In this document: positions 1 through 6,394 of the stretch, one piece after another | Layout: each line of letters opens with the position of its first letter | Numbering within the stretch: the first letter of the stretch is position 1 | Program-made: the position numbers and the translations under genes | From: JBFGFG01 sp041627475 | Lineage (GTDB): Bacteria; Actinomycetota; Nitriliruptoria; Nitriliruptorales; Nitriliruptoraceae | Direction of reading: 5' to 3' | Length of the DNA stretch: 11,836 bases | NCBI GenBank assembly: GCA_041627475.1 | Contig: JBFKQZ010000079.1 | Coordinates: 1 to 11,836, forward strand | The notes under the pieces: model-generated | What the model was told of the DNA's origin: nothing | The model's input: only the letters and a program-made list of their open reading frames with translations | The model's database searches: none

Positions 1-1063
1 GCCCTGCCCGGTCCTCGCTCGGTTCAACCCGGTGCAGCACGAGGCCGACCCGGGGCTTGGGGCGGAAGGCCGTCGACTTCGGCGGCAGTGACCGGCCGCC
101 GGCCACGGTCGCGAGCACCTCGGTCACGGTCGGCGCACGACTCCCGACGACGACGGCGCCGTCGCGGATGGCGATGGCCATGGCCGTCGTGTCCGGCGTG
201 CTGGTGACCCTCGCCATGCCCGGGACGGCCGACGCCAGGCGCATCGTGGCCTCGACGGGGAGCTCGCCGGGTTCCGGGCGGAGGTGTCGCACGACGTCAC
301 CGTGCCGCACGGTGACGGCGTCGCGACCGACGCCGGCCTCGTCCGGCAACGCTGTGATCCACGCGGCGACGGCCGCCTGGCGATCGCGGGGGACCGCCGC
401 GAGCCGCCAGACGTCGTCGAGACGCGGGGCGTGCGACGCGAGGGCCACCAGGGCGGGCACCGCTCGTCGCCCCATGGCCGCGGCGGCCGCGACCCGGTGG
501 TGGCCGTCGGCGAGCAGACACGGATAGGGCTCGAGCGCAGCCGCCATGTCGGCTGCCTCGTGGTCCTCCAGGACCCAGGTGCGGTGGACGACGCCGTCGG
601 CGTCCTCGACCTCGAGCTCGGGTCGACGGCCGCGGATCGTGGCCGTGAGGTCCGTCGCTGCCGGTGGATCGGCCGGCAGGACAGCGAGGAGGGGCCGGGA
701 GTCGACCTGCTGGCGTCGGTCACGCTCGATGCGGCGACGCACGGCGCCCTCGTCGGTGCCCTCGTGCGGGACGAGGTCGTGCAGCGCGACGAGGCCCACC
801 ACGCCGAGCACGCGGTGGCCGTCGACCATCGTCTGCTCGACCAGGCGCAGCCGCGGGTGGTCGTCGACGGCCAGCGAGCCGTCGGCGACCCAGTCGTCGA
901 CGTCGACGGGGTCCTGCTCGAGCGTGCCCTCCAGCCACGCCACGTGGCGCGGGTGGGTGCTGCGCCGGGCGAGCCGCGCGGCGCTGCGACGTGCACCTCC
1001 GACGGTGCGCGCACGGACGTCCCCCGTCGGCACGAGGCCGATGAACGGACGCAGTGTGACCAC
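1..1063 (-). CDS. DUF1015 family protein (3' end cut by window edge)
   Basis: An open frame runs from GTG at 1063-1061 leftward off the window edge (354 codons visible). The start follows GGGAGG (minus strand of 1071-1076) with 7 bases of spacing and gives VVTLRPFIGL, the usual 'RPF' opening of DUF1015 (COG4198). Residues 186-190 read DGHHR, the most recognisable DUF1015 motif, and residues 327-344 (LPPKSTAFRPKPRVGLVL) match the family's C-terminal 'PPKST-F-PK--SGLV' block, so only a few residues are probably lost at the edge. DGHHR resembles the nucleotide-binding motif of ParB/SerK-like folds, and in some anaerobes DUF1015 genes sit near serine-synthesis genes (from memory), so a small-molecule kinase role is possible but unproven. 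It has its own candidate promoter at 1085-1090. Family call is firm; function is unknown. Confidence 0.88.
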   Translation of the reverse strand, partial: MVTLRPFIGLVPTGDVRARTVGGARRSAARLARRSTHPRHVAWLEGTLEQDPVDVDDWVADGSLAVDDHPRLRLVEQTMVDGHRVLGVVGLVALHDLVPHEGTDEGAVRRRIERDRRQQVDSRPLLAVLPADPPAATDLTATIRGRRPELEVEDADGVVHRTWVLEDHEAADMAAALEPYPCLLADGHHRVAAAAAMGRRAVPALVALASHAPRLDDVWRLAAVPRDRQAAVAAWITALPDEAGVGRDAVTVRHGDVVRHLRPEPGELPVEATMRLASAVPGMARVTSTPDTTAMAIAIRDGAVVVGSRAPTVTEVLATVAGGRSLPPKSTAFRPKPRVGLVLHRVEPSEDRAG

Positions 1064-1084
1064 GCTGGCTCCTCCCGTGCCGCG

Positions 1085-1090
1085 ACAGTA
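1085..1090 (-). promoter_or_regulatory. candidate -10 element for the DUF1015 gene
   Basis: The minus strand reads TACTGT here, matching TANNNT, and is followed by CGCGG. It lies 21 bases upstream of the GTG start at 1063. TA-containing hexamers are scarce in this GC-rich DNA. No convincing -35 box is seen; an imperfect palindrome at 1094-1111 (CCACC...AGTGG) lies just upstream and could be an operator or chance. Confidence 0.35.
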
Positions 1091-1111
1091 GAGCCACCGC
1101 CGGCGCAGTGG

Positions 1112-1126
1112 CGTCGGGCACCGACG
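1112..1126 (-). terminator. candidate hairpin terminator after the rhomboid gene
   Basis: CGTCGG (1112-1117) and CCGACG (1121-1126) form a perfect 6-bp stem with a 3-base loop, starting 7 bases past the rhomboid stop codon on the minus strand. There is no T tract, so this is either a tract-less terminator of the kind proposed in actinobacteria or just a GC-rich hairpin. Confidence 0.3.
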
Positions 1127-1133
1127 GAGCGGG

Positions 1134-1871
1134 TCAGATGCGGGCGTCGTGGGGCCGTGGCATGCCGCGCCGCAGGCGGAGCAGCAGCACGACGCCCGCC
1201 GCGAACCCACCGAGGTGGGCCGCGTACGCGATCCCACTGCCCCCGGGTGTCGCGTAGCCGCGCAGCTGCAGCCACACCCAGCCGCCGAGCACGATCCACG
1301 CCGGGAGCTCGACCACGGCCAGCAGGATGATGTTCCAGCGGCTGCGGAGCACGAAGGCGAGCAGCGACGCCGGGAAGGTGAGCAGCGTCGCGACGCTGTG
1401 CGTCGGGTAGGTCAGCAGGTAGGCGCCGAGCACCGCGGCGACGGCCCCGGACGCGCCGACCAGCGGCACTGCCTCCCCGAGGTTCAGGACCGTCTGCGCT
1501 GCGGCCGCCACCAGCCCGCCGCCGAGGTAGAGCAGCAGGAAGCGGGTGTGTCCGAGGCGGTCCTCGACGTTGTCACCGAAGACCCAGAGGTAGACCATGT
1601 TCCCGAGCAGGTGCAGCAGACCGGCGTGGACGAACATGTGCGTGAGCAATCCGTACGCGCCGGCGACGTCGCCGGTGCCGCAGCCGGGCACCTGGACCTG
1701 CTCGGTCCCGGTGAGGCCGGCGGGGACGAGCCCCCACTCGAGGTAGGCGAAGAACGACGCGCACCCGGACAGCGGCGTGACGACCGCGACCGCGAGGTTC
1801 GCGAGGACGAGGGCGCGCGTCACCCACGGCGTCCGCGTCGTCGGGTTCACGTCGGCGACCGGGAAGCCCAG
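1134..1871 (-). CDS. rhomboid family intramembrane serine protease
   Basis: A polytopic membrane protein of 245 residues if begun at the CTG at 1871. The catalytic serine is in GASG (Ser141) and the partner histidine is His219 in AAHLGG. The segment around residues 77-104 (THMFVHAGLLHLLGN...FGDNVED) is the classic rhomboid TM2 block with the conserved histidines and Asn91. Several hydrophobic segments follow, and the C-terminus is short and basic. Rhomboids cut transmembrane segments of substrates inside the bilayer; the substrate here is unknown. The start is unusual: CTG follows a strong GAGGAGGAGG ribosome site (minus strand of 1877-1886, 5-base spacing) and yields 'xGFPVADVNPTTRTP', matching the common rhomboid opening 'MFP-xD-NPT-RTP'. 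The alternative GTG at 1850 (238 residues) has no ribosome site and would remove that motif. The frame stays open much further upstream, but only antisense to other genes. Confidence 0.9.
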   Translation of the reverse strand: MGFPVADVNPTTRTPWVTRALVLANLAVAVVTPLSGCASFFAYLEWGLVPAGLTGTEQVQVPGCGTGDVAGAYGLLTHMFVHAGLLHLLGNMVYLWVFGDNVEDRLGHTRFLLLYLGGGLVAAAAQTVLNLGEAVPLVGASGAVAAVLGAYLLTYPTHSVATLLTFPASLLAFVLRSRWNIILLAVVELPAWIVLGGWVWLQLRGYATPGGSGIAYAAHLGGFAAGVVLLLRLRRGMPRPHDARI

Positions 1872-1876
1872 GGCGT

Positions 1877-1886
1877 CCTCCTCCTC
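1877..1886 (-). promoter_or_regulatory. ribosome-binding site that points to a CTG start
   Basis: The minus strand reads GAGGAGGAGG, five bases before CTG at 1871-1869. It is 26 bases from the only nearby GTG (1850), too far to serve it. No in-frame ATG, GTG or TTG lies at a proper distance. Confidence 0.5.
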
Positions 1887-1897
1887 GTGCCGCGCGG

Positions 1898-1903
1898 ACG
1901 CTA
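1898..1903 (-). promoter_or_regulatory. candidate -10 element for the rhomboid gene
   Basis: The minus strand reads TAGCGT (TANNNT), followed by CCGCGC, 26 bases upstream of the CTG start at 1871. It lies back to back with the plus-strand candidate at 1908-1913, so the two divergent promoters would share most of their polymerase footprint. No -35 match is visible. Confidence 0.3.
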
Positions 1904-1907
1904 CCCG

Positions 1908-1913
1908 TACGGT
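1908..1913 (+). promoter_or_regulatory. candidate -10 element for the RibD-C-like reductase gene
   Basis: TACGGT (TANNNT), 30 bases upstream of the TTG start at 1944. It is part of the short divergent region shared with the rhomboid gene. No clear -35 box. Confidence 0.3.
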
Positions 1914-1931
1914 CTGCCCCGACCCGGGGCC

Positions 1932-1937
1932 GAGGAG
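1932..1937 (+). promoter_or_regulatory. ribosome-binding site that decides a TTG start
   Basis: GAGGAG with 6 bases of spacing to TTG at 1944-1946. It favours 1944 over the in-frame GTG at 1887, which would overlap the divergent promoter region and lacks a good site. Confidence 0.55.
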
Positions 1938-1943
1938 CTGCCG

Positions 1944-2687
1944 TTGCGACGCCTGCTGCCGAGCGGACTGCACGTCGAGCTCGCCGACGCCTACGCCGAC
2001 CTCGACCCACCGACCCGCTGGGTCGTGCTCGGGATGGTCGGGAGCCTCGACGGGGCGGTCGCGGTCGACGGCACCTCCGGCGCGCTCGGCGGCGACGGCG
2101 ACCGTGCTGCCTTTCGGGCGCTCCGAGCGCTGGCCGACGTGGTCCTCGTCGGGCTCGGCACGGCACGCGCGGAGTCGTACCGACCCACGTGGCAGGCGCG
2201 ACACGTCGAGGCCCGGGCGGCACGGGGACAGCCCCCGCTGCCGCGCCTCGCGCTCGTGACCGGCAGCGGCGAGGTGCCGACGGAGCTGCGGGCGCTCGAC
2301 GACCCGGACCGCCCGCCGCTCGTCGTCACCACACCGGACGGCGCGGCCGTGGCGGCACCTCGGGTGGGGGAGCGGGCCGAGGTCGTCGCCGTCGCTGCGA
2401 CCGCAGCGGGCAGGGTCGACCCGGTCGCAGCGGTCGCGGCCCTCGCCGAGCGCGGCCTCGGCCGCGTGGTCTGCGAGGGCGGCCCGACGCTCAACAACGC
2501 GATGCTCACCGCCGGCGTCGTCGACGAGCTCTTCGTCACGATCGCGCCGACCCTGGTGGGGGGCGGGACCGGCATCGTCGGGCCGGAGCTCACGGGCGGG
2601 CCGCACGAGCTGCTGCTCCACGAACTGCGGGTGCACGGCTCTGAGCTGGTGTGCAGGTACCGCTGGCGCGGTCCGGACGCCCGGTAA
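1944..2687 (+). CDS. pyrimidine reductase family protein (RibD C-terminal/DHFR-like fold)
   Basis: A 247-residue protein of the RibD C-terminal domain family, predicted to be a cytosolic NADPH-dependent reductase. Visible signatures are SLDG (34-37), VGLGTARAE (69-77), CEGGPTLN (178-185), the VDELFVTIAPTLVGGG stretch (193-208) and an LGG turn (48-50). There is no deaminase domain, so it is not a full bifunctional RibD. Relatives in actinobacteria open with 'MRRLLP', exactly what the TTG start at 1944 gives. M. tuberculosis Rv2671 is a similar stand-alone protein reported to have dihydrofolate-reductase-like activity, so riboflavin or folate reduction are both possible and the true substrate is not known. 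It is divergent from the rhomboid and 24 bases upstream of the next small gene, with which it could be co-transcribed. Confidence 0.85.
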   Translation: MRRLLPSGLHVELADAYADLDPPTRWVVLGMVGSLDGAVAVDGTSGALGGDGDRAAFRALRALADVVLVGLGTARAESYRPTWQARHVEARAARGQPPLPRLALVTGSGEVPTELRALDDPDRPPLVVTTPDGAAVAAPRVGERAEVVAVAATAAGRVDPVAAVAALAERGLGRVVCEGGPTLNNAMLTAGVVDELFVTIAPTLVGGGTGIVGPELTGGPHELLLHELRVHGSELVCRYRWRGPDAR

Positions 2688-2690
2688 CGT
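2685..2690 (+). promoter_or_regulatory. candidate -10 element for the small ORF - tlyA - nadK operon
   Basis: TAACGT overlaps the TAA stop codon of the reductase gene and lies 21 bases upstream of the GTG at 2712. No clear -35 is present. The overlap with a stop codon makes chance more likely here than for the other candidates. Confidence 0.25.
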
Positions 2691-2711
2691 CCCGATCGGA
2701 CAGGAGGCACC

Positions 2712-2912
2712 GTGGACCGCGACGACCAGCGCACAGCCGCGTTCCCGACCGTGGACGCAGGCGGCCCCGAGGTCGGGGGCGACGACCCGCTCCTCGCGCT
2801 CCGGGCCGAGCTCGACGGCATCGACGAACTGCCCCTCGACGAGCGTGCCGCTGTGTTCGACCGCACCCACAGCGTCGTGGTCGAGGAGCTGCGGGCGCTC
2901 GAGCTGGGCTGA
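2712..2912 (+). CDS. small acidic protein upstream of tlyA, function unknown
   Basis: A 66-residue acidic protein starting at GTG 2712 after a perfect AGGAGG (2702-2707, 4-base spacing). The first 24 residues look disordered and Asp/Gly-rich; residues 25-66 (LLALRAELDGIDELPLDERA...LRALELG) look like two amphipathic helices with a Pro-Leu turn. There are no cysteines, signal peptide or membrane segment. The stop is one base before the tlyA start, so translation is probably coupled. M. tuberculosis has a small hypothetical gene (Rv1693) in the same place before tlyA (from memory), which argues for a real conserved partner gene. The helical part could bind a protein, but no function can be assigned. 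Confidence 0.75.
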   Translation: MDRDDQRTAAFPTVDAGGPEVGGDDPLLALRAELDGIDELPLDERAAVFDRTHSVVVEELRALELG

Positions 2913-2913
2913 C

Positions 2914-3750
2914 GTGGCGCATCGCCGTCGCCTCGACGCCGAGCTCGTCCGTCGTGGGCTCGTCGGGTCCCGAGCGGACGCAGCCGCGGCGATCGACGCG
3001 GGCCGGGTGACGGTCGACGGCGCCCCCGCGTTGAAGGTGACGCGACAGGTCCTGCCGAGCGCGGACGTCGTCGTGCTGCCGCCACCGCAGCCGCACGTCT
3101 CACGCGGTGGCGGCAAGCTCGCGCACGCGCTGGAGGTCTTCGACGTCCCCGTGGCGGGTCGTCGCTGCCTCGACGCCGGCATCTCGACCGGCGGCTTCAC
3201 GGACTGCCTGCTCCAGCACGACGCCGCCCACGTCGTCGGCGTCGACGTGGGCTACGGCCAGGTCGCCGAGCGCGTGCGGACCGACCCCCGCGTCGAGGTG
3301 CGCGAACGCACCAACATCCGCGACATGACACCGGCCGACCTCCCGGCCCCGGTCGACCTCGTGGTGTGCGACGTCTCGTTCATCGCGCTGCGGACCGTCC
3401 TGCCGGTGCTGGTGGCGCTCGCCGCGCCGGACGCGGACGTCGTCGCGCTGGTCAAGCCACAGTTCGAGGCGGATCGCGACGAGGTCGGCGAGGGCGGCGT
3501 CGTCCGGGACCCAGCCGTGTGGGGCCGTGTGCTGCGTGGGGTCCTCGCCAGCGCTGCGGAGCTAGGGTGGCCGGTCGTGGGCGTGACCGCGTCCCCCCTG
3601 CCCGGGCCGGCCGGCAACGTGGAGTTCCTGGTGCACGCGCGACGTACGAGCGACGGCGACACCGTCGGCGAGGTCGACCTGACGCCGGTGCTCGACCGTG
3701 CGCGCGAGCTGGCCATCGACGCCGGTGTCGAGCTCGAGGGGACCCCATGA
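2914..3750 (+). CDS. tlyA: TlyA family 16S/23S rRNA (cytidine-2'-O)-methyltransferase
   Basis: A 278-residue SAM-dependent rRNA 2'-O-methyltransferase; in mycobacteria the family modifies C1409 of 16S and C1920 of 23S rRNA, and its loss gives capreomycin resistance. Residues 5-55 form an S4 RNA-binding domain (RRLDAELVRRGLVGSRADAAAAI). A Rossmann FtsJ-like domain follows, with the SAM loop LDAGISTGGFTD (86-97) and DVGYGQ (111-116). The K-D-K-E tetrad is visible as Lys68, Asp153, Lys181 and Glu237, each one off the M. tuberculosis positions I recall (K69, D154, K182, E238). ASPLPGPAGNVEF (226-238) is also typical. The GTG start lies one base after the preceding stop with no strong ribosome site, suggesting coupling. 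The stop overlaps the nadK start (ATGA). Older hemolysin annotations of this family are unlikely to apply. Confidence 0.95.
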   Translation: MAHRRRLDAELVRRGLVGSRADAAAAIDAGRVTVDGAPALKVTRQVLPSADVVVLPPPQPHVSRGGGKLAHALEVFDVPVAGRRCLDAGISTGGFTDCLLQHDAAHVVGVDVGYGQVAERVRTDPRVEVRERTNIRDMTPADLPAPVDLVVCDVSFIALRTVLPVLVALAAPDADVVALVKPQFEADRDEVGEGGVVRDPAVWGRVLRGVLASAAELGWPVVGVTASPLPGPAGNVEFLVHARRTSDGDTVGEVDLTPVLDRARELAIDAGVELEGTP

Positions 3751-4625
3751 CCGACCGACCCGAACCGGTGGTCCGCGCCGGCTTCGTCGTCCACACCGGG
3801 CGCAGCGCCGCCATCGATGCGGCACGGCACGCCGCGCGGCTGCTCACCGACCGGGGTGTCGAACTGGTCGCGCTGCGCGAGGACGAGGAGCTCGAGCTCG
3901 ACCGTCCCGTCACGCGCGTGGACCGAGCGGCGTTCGTCGACGACACCGACGTCGTGCTGTCCTTCGGTGGCGACGGCACCTTCCTGCGGGCCGCCCACCG
4001 CTGTCGCGACGCAGGCGTCCCGGTCCTCGGCGTCAACCTCGGGCGGGTCGGCTTCCTCGCCGAGATCGAGGTCCCGATGCTCGAGCCCGCCGTGGAGCGG
4101 CTGGTCGCCGGCGACTACACCGTGGAGGACCGCGCCACGATCGAGGCCACCGTCACCTCGCCCAGCGGCGACGTGCTCGGGCGGGCGTGGGCGCTCAACG
4201 ACGTCTCGATCGAGAAGACCGCCCGGCAGCGCCTGCTGCTGATGGACCTCTGGGTGGCGGGCGAGCACTTCGCCCACGTGCCGGCGGACGCGCTGGTGCT
4301 CGCGACGGCCACCGGCTCCACGGCGTACGCACTGTCGGCCGGCGGGCCGATCCTGTCACCGCACGTCCGCGCGATGCTCGTGACGCCGGTCGCGCCGCAC
4401 AGCCTCTTCGACCGCACGATCGTGACGGCACCCGAGGAGGTCGTCCACGTCACGGTGCTGCCGGACCAGGCCCCGGCCGTCCTCAGCGTGGACGGCCGCG
4501 ACCCCATCGCCGTGCCGGCCGGCGGCCAGGTCGAGGCGACCAGCAGCGACGTCGCCGTGCGCGTGCTGCGCGTCGACCCGCCGCACTTCTACGACCTCGT
4601 GCGCCGCAAGTTCCACCTCCAGTAG
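3747..4625 (+). CDS. nadK: NAD kinase
   Basis: A 292-residue cytosolic enzyme that phosphorylates NAD+ to NADP+. It shows the family motifs in order: GGDGT (74-78), GVNLGRVGFLAE (95-106), an ND in place of the usual NE (ALNDVSIEK, 149-157), the ATGSTAYALSAGGP nucleotide loop (188-201) and TPVAPHSL (213-220). The N-to-D pair change is conservative and keeps the acidic residue. Length fits the family. The ATG at 3747 overlaps the tlyA stop by 4 bases and has GAGGGG at 3736-3741 with 5-base spacing. The tlyA-nadK-recN order is typical of actinobacteria and several Firmicutes. Confidence 0.97.
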   Translation: MTDRPEPVVRAGFVVHTGRSAAIDAARHAARLLTDRGVELVALREDEELELDRPVTRVDRAAFVDDTDVVLSFGGDGTFLRAAHRCRDAGVPVLGVNLGRVGFLAEIEVPMLEPAVERLVAGDYTVEDRATIEATVTSPSGDVLGRAWALNDVSIEKTARQRLLLMDLWVAGEHFAHVPADALVLATATGSTAYALSAGGPILSPHVRAMLVTPVAPHSLFDRTIVTAPEEVVHVTVLPDQAPAVLSVDGRDPIAVPAGGQVEATSSDVAVRVLRVDPPHFYDLVRRKFHLQ

Positions 4626-4626
4626 A

Positions 4627-4665
4627 CGGCTGCCAACGGGCAGTCGCGGTGCCTCGTCGGCACCG
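4627..4665 (+). terminator. tandem hairpins after nadK, candidate terminator
   Basis: Directly after the nadK stop, CGGCTGCC (4627-4634) pairs with GGCAGTCG (4639-4646) as an 8-bp stem (one G-U) around AACG. The next base begins a second perfect 7-bp stem, CGGTGCC (4647-4653) with GGCACCG (4659-4665) around TCGTC. The two stems are adjacent and could stack. There is no T tract, so termination is inferred from position and pairing alone. Confidence 0.45.
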
Positions 4666-4679
4666 TCGCGGGCCGCCCG

Positions 4680-4685
4680 TACCCT
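4680..4685 (+). promoter_or_regulatory. candidate -10 element for recN
   Basis: TACCCT (TANNNT) with TCGGCA 17 bases upstream at 4657-4662 (4 of 6 against TTGACA), 53 bases before the recN start. It follows the tandem hairpins, so recN may be transcribed separately, but I see no clear LexA-type box that would show SOS control. Confidence 0.35.
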
Positions 4686-4694
4686 CGCGCCGGA

Positions 4695-4714
4695 CCGCGC
4701 CGGCGACGGCGCGG
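4695..4714 (+). other. hairpin in the presumed recN leader
   Basis: CCGCGCC (4695-4701) and GGCGCGG (4708-4714) form a perfect 7-bp GC stem around GGCGAC, 24 bases upstream of the recN start. It may shape the leader RNA; in DNA this rich in GC it may also be chance. Confidence 0.25.
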
Positions 4715-4738
4715 TGTCCCGTCCAGCGAGGCACGAGC

Positions 4739-6394
4739 GTGATCGACGAGCTCCAGATCCGCGCCCTCGGCGTGATCGAGGAGGCGGACCTCGAACTCGC
4801 CCCGGGCCTGACGGTGGTGACCGGTGAGACCGGCGCCGGCAAGACCATGCTGGTGACCGCACTGCAGCTGCTGCTCGGAGCTCGCGCCGACACCAGCCTC
4901 GTCCGGCACGGCGAGGACGACGCCTGGGTCGCGGCCCGTGTGGTCCCGGCCCCGCCCGAGGCGGCCGCCTGGACGGACGAGGACGAGCTCGTCGTCGAGC
5001 GCGAGCTGCGGGACGGCCGTTCGCGGGCGCGCATCGCGGGCCGGCTGGCACCGATCTCCGCGCTCGAGGAGGTCCTCGGCGGGCACGTCGAGGTCCACGC
5101 GCAGGGCGAGCACGCCCGACTCCTGCGACCGGAGGAGCAGCGCCGCCTGCTCGACCGCTTCGCCGGTCCGGAGCACCAGCACGCGCTCGAGGCCCACGCC
5201 GCCCTGTTCGGGCAGCTGCAGGACGTGCGCACGCGCCTCCAGCGCCTCGACGACGACGCCCGCGAGCGGCAGCGGACGATGGACCGCCTCCGGCACGAGG
5301 TCGAGGAGATCGAGGCCGTGGCGCCCGACCCGGCGAGCGACGGCGACCTCGAGGCCCGCCTCGCCGTCCTCGAGCACGCGGAGGACCTCGCCGTCGCGGC
5401 TGCCCGTGCCGCCGAGGCGCTCGGTGCCGAGTCCGCCGGGCAGGCGCTCGGTGAGGCCCTGGACGCCCTCCGCCGGCTGCCGGCCGCCGACCCGACGCTC
5501 GACGACGCCCACGAGCGGGTCGTCGCGCTCACCGAGGAGGCACGCGACCTCGCGCTCACCCTGCGCCGTCGCAGCGACGAGCTCGGTGCCGACCCCGAGC
5601 AGCTCGAGGAGCTGCGGGCGCGGCAGCGCGCGCTCCAGGAGCTCTACCGGCGGTACGGCGCCGACCCGGTCCAGGTGCTGGAGCACGCCGAGGCCGCTGC
5701 CAAGGAGCTGCTGCGTCTGGAGGACGAGGAGGCCGACGCGGGCGGTCTCGAGGAGCGTGCGGCCCGGCTGGAGGAGGACGTCGCGGCGTCTGCGTCGGCG
5801 CTGCACGCCACGCGGCGGGCCGCCGCGGACCGGCTGATCGCCGGCGTCGACGCACGCCTCGGTGCCCTGGGCATGCCGCACGCGACGTTCCACGTCGAGC
5901 TCACGCCGATCGCGCCGGCCCGGCACGGGGCCGACCGGGTCCGCTTCGAGCTGGCCGCGAACCCCGGCGAGCCCCCGGCGTCGCTCGAGAAGGCGGCGTC
6001 GGGTGGCGAGCGCTCCCGCGTCATGCTGGCGCTCGAGGTCACGCTGGCCGACGCCGAGGGTGCCTCGGTGCTGGTCTTCGACGAGGTCGACGCCGGGATC
6101 GGCGGCGCCACGGCGCTCGCCGTCGGCGAGACGCTCGCCCGTCTCGCCCGCGTGGGGGAGGGGCGCCAGGTCCTCTGCGTCACCCACCTCGCCCAGCTGG
6201 CGGCCTTCGCCGACGTCCACCACACCGTCGTGAAGGAGGTCGTGGACGGGCGTACCGTCACGCGGGTCGAACGGGTCGCCGACGCCGACCGCGTCGCCGA
6301 ACTGGCGCGCATGCTCGGTGGTGACGCCGGCGGGGACGCCGGTCGCGAACACGCCCGGACGCTGCTCGAGGAGGCTGCACGTCGTGCCGAGTGA
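4739..6394 (+). CDS. recN: DNA repair protein RecN
   Basis: A 551-residue SMC-like ATPase that acts at double-strand breaks in recombination repair. It has the split ABC ATPase of RecN: Walker A GETGAGKT (29-36), then HAQGEH and a short coiled-coil region (about 145-195 and 315-365, rich in Glu/Arg/Leu), then the C-terminal half with the signature SGGERSR (421-427), Walker B VLVFDEVD (444-451) and the H-loop CVTHLAQLAA (His483). Length matches the family (about 550-590). The start is GTG at 4739 with a weak GAGG at 4728-4731, 7-base spacing; the reading frame stays open far upstream only as an antiphase shadow of nadK. It overlaps the next gene by 11 bases. Confidence 0.96.
   Translation: MIDELQIRALGVIEEADLELAPGLTVVTGETGAGKTMLVTALQLLLGARADTSLVRHGEDDAWVAARVVPAPPEAAAWTDEDELVVERELRDGRSRARIAGRLAPISALEEVLGGHVEVHAQGEHARLLRPEEQRRLLDRFAGPEHQHALEAHAALFGQLQDVRTRLQRLDDDARERQRTMDRLRHEVEEIEAVAPDPASDGDLEARLAVLEHAEDLAVAAARAAEALGAESAGQALGEALDALRRLPAADPTLDDAHERVVALTEEARDLALTLRRRSDELGADPEQLEELRARQRALQELYRRYGADPVQVLEHAEAAAKELLRLEDEEADAGGLEERAARLEEDVAASASALHATRRAAADRLIAGVDARLGALGMPHATFHVELTPIAPARHGADRVRFELAANPGEPPASLEKAASGGERSRVMLALEVTLADAEGASVLVFDEVDAGIGGATALAVGETLARLARVGEGRQVLCVTHLAQLAAFADVHHTVVKEVVDGRTVTRVERVADADRVAELARMLGGDAGGDAGREHARTLLEEAARRAE

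Noticed and set aside
124..1299. A 391-codon minus-strand frame overlapping the DUF1015 gene and the rhomboid end
   Set aside because: Low-complexity Arg/Pro/Ser translation in another frame of the DUF1015 gene, which carries clear family motifs.
1872..3200. Upstream extension of the rhomboid frame (minus strand) by more than 440 codons across the reductase, small ORF and tlyA
   Set aside because: It is antisense to three well-supported genes, its composition is Arg/Ala/Pro/Ser-rich shadow sequence, and homology to rhomboids begins only near residue 1 of the 245-residue call.
3563..3568. TAGGGT inside tlyA as an internal promoter for nadK
   Set aside because: It matches TANNNT but lies within coding sequence about 180 bases before nadK, which is already coupled to tlyA by ATGA; no -35 is visible.
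3698..4738. Upstream extension of the recN frame into tlyA and nadK
   Set aside because: The RecN family begins at the MIDELxIRxLGVI motif (GTG 4739); the upstream part is an antiphase shadow of nadK.
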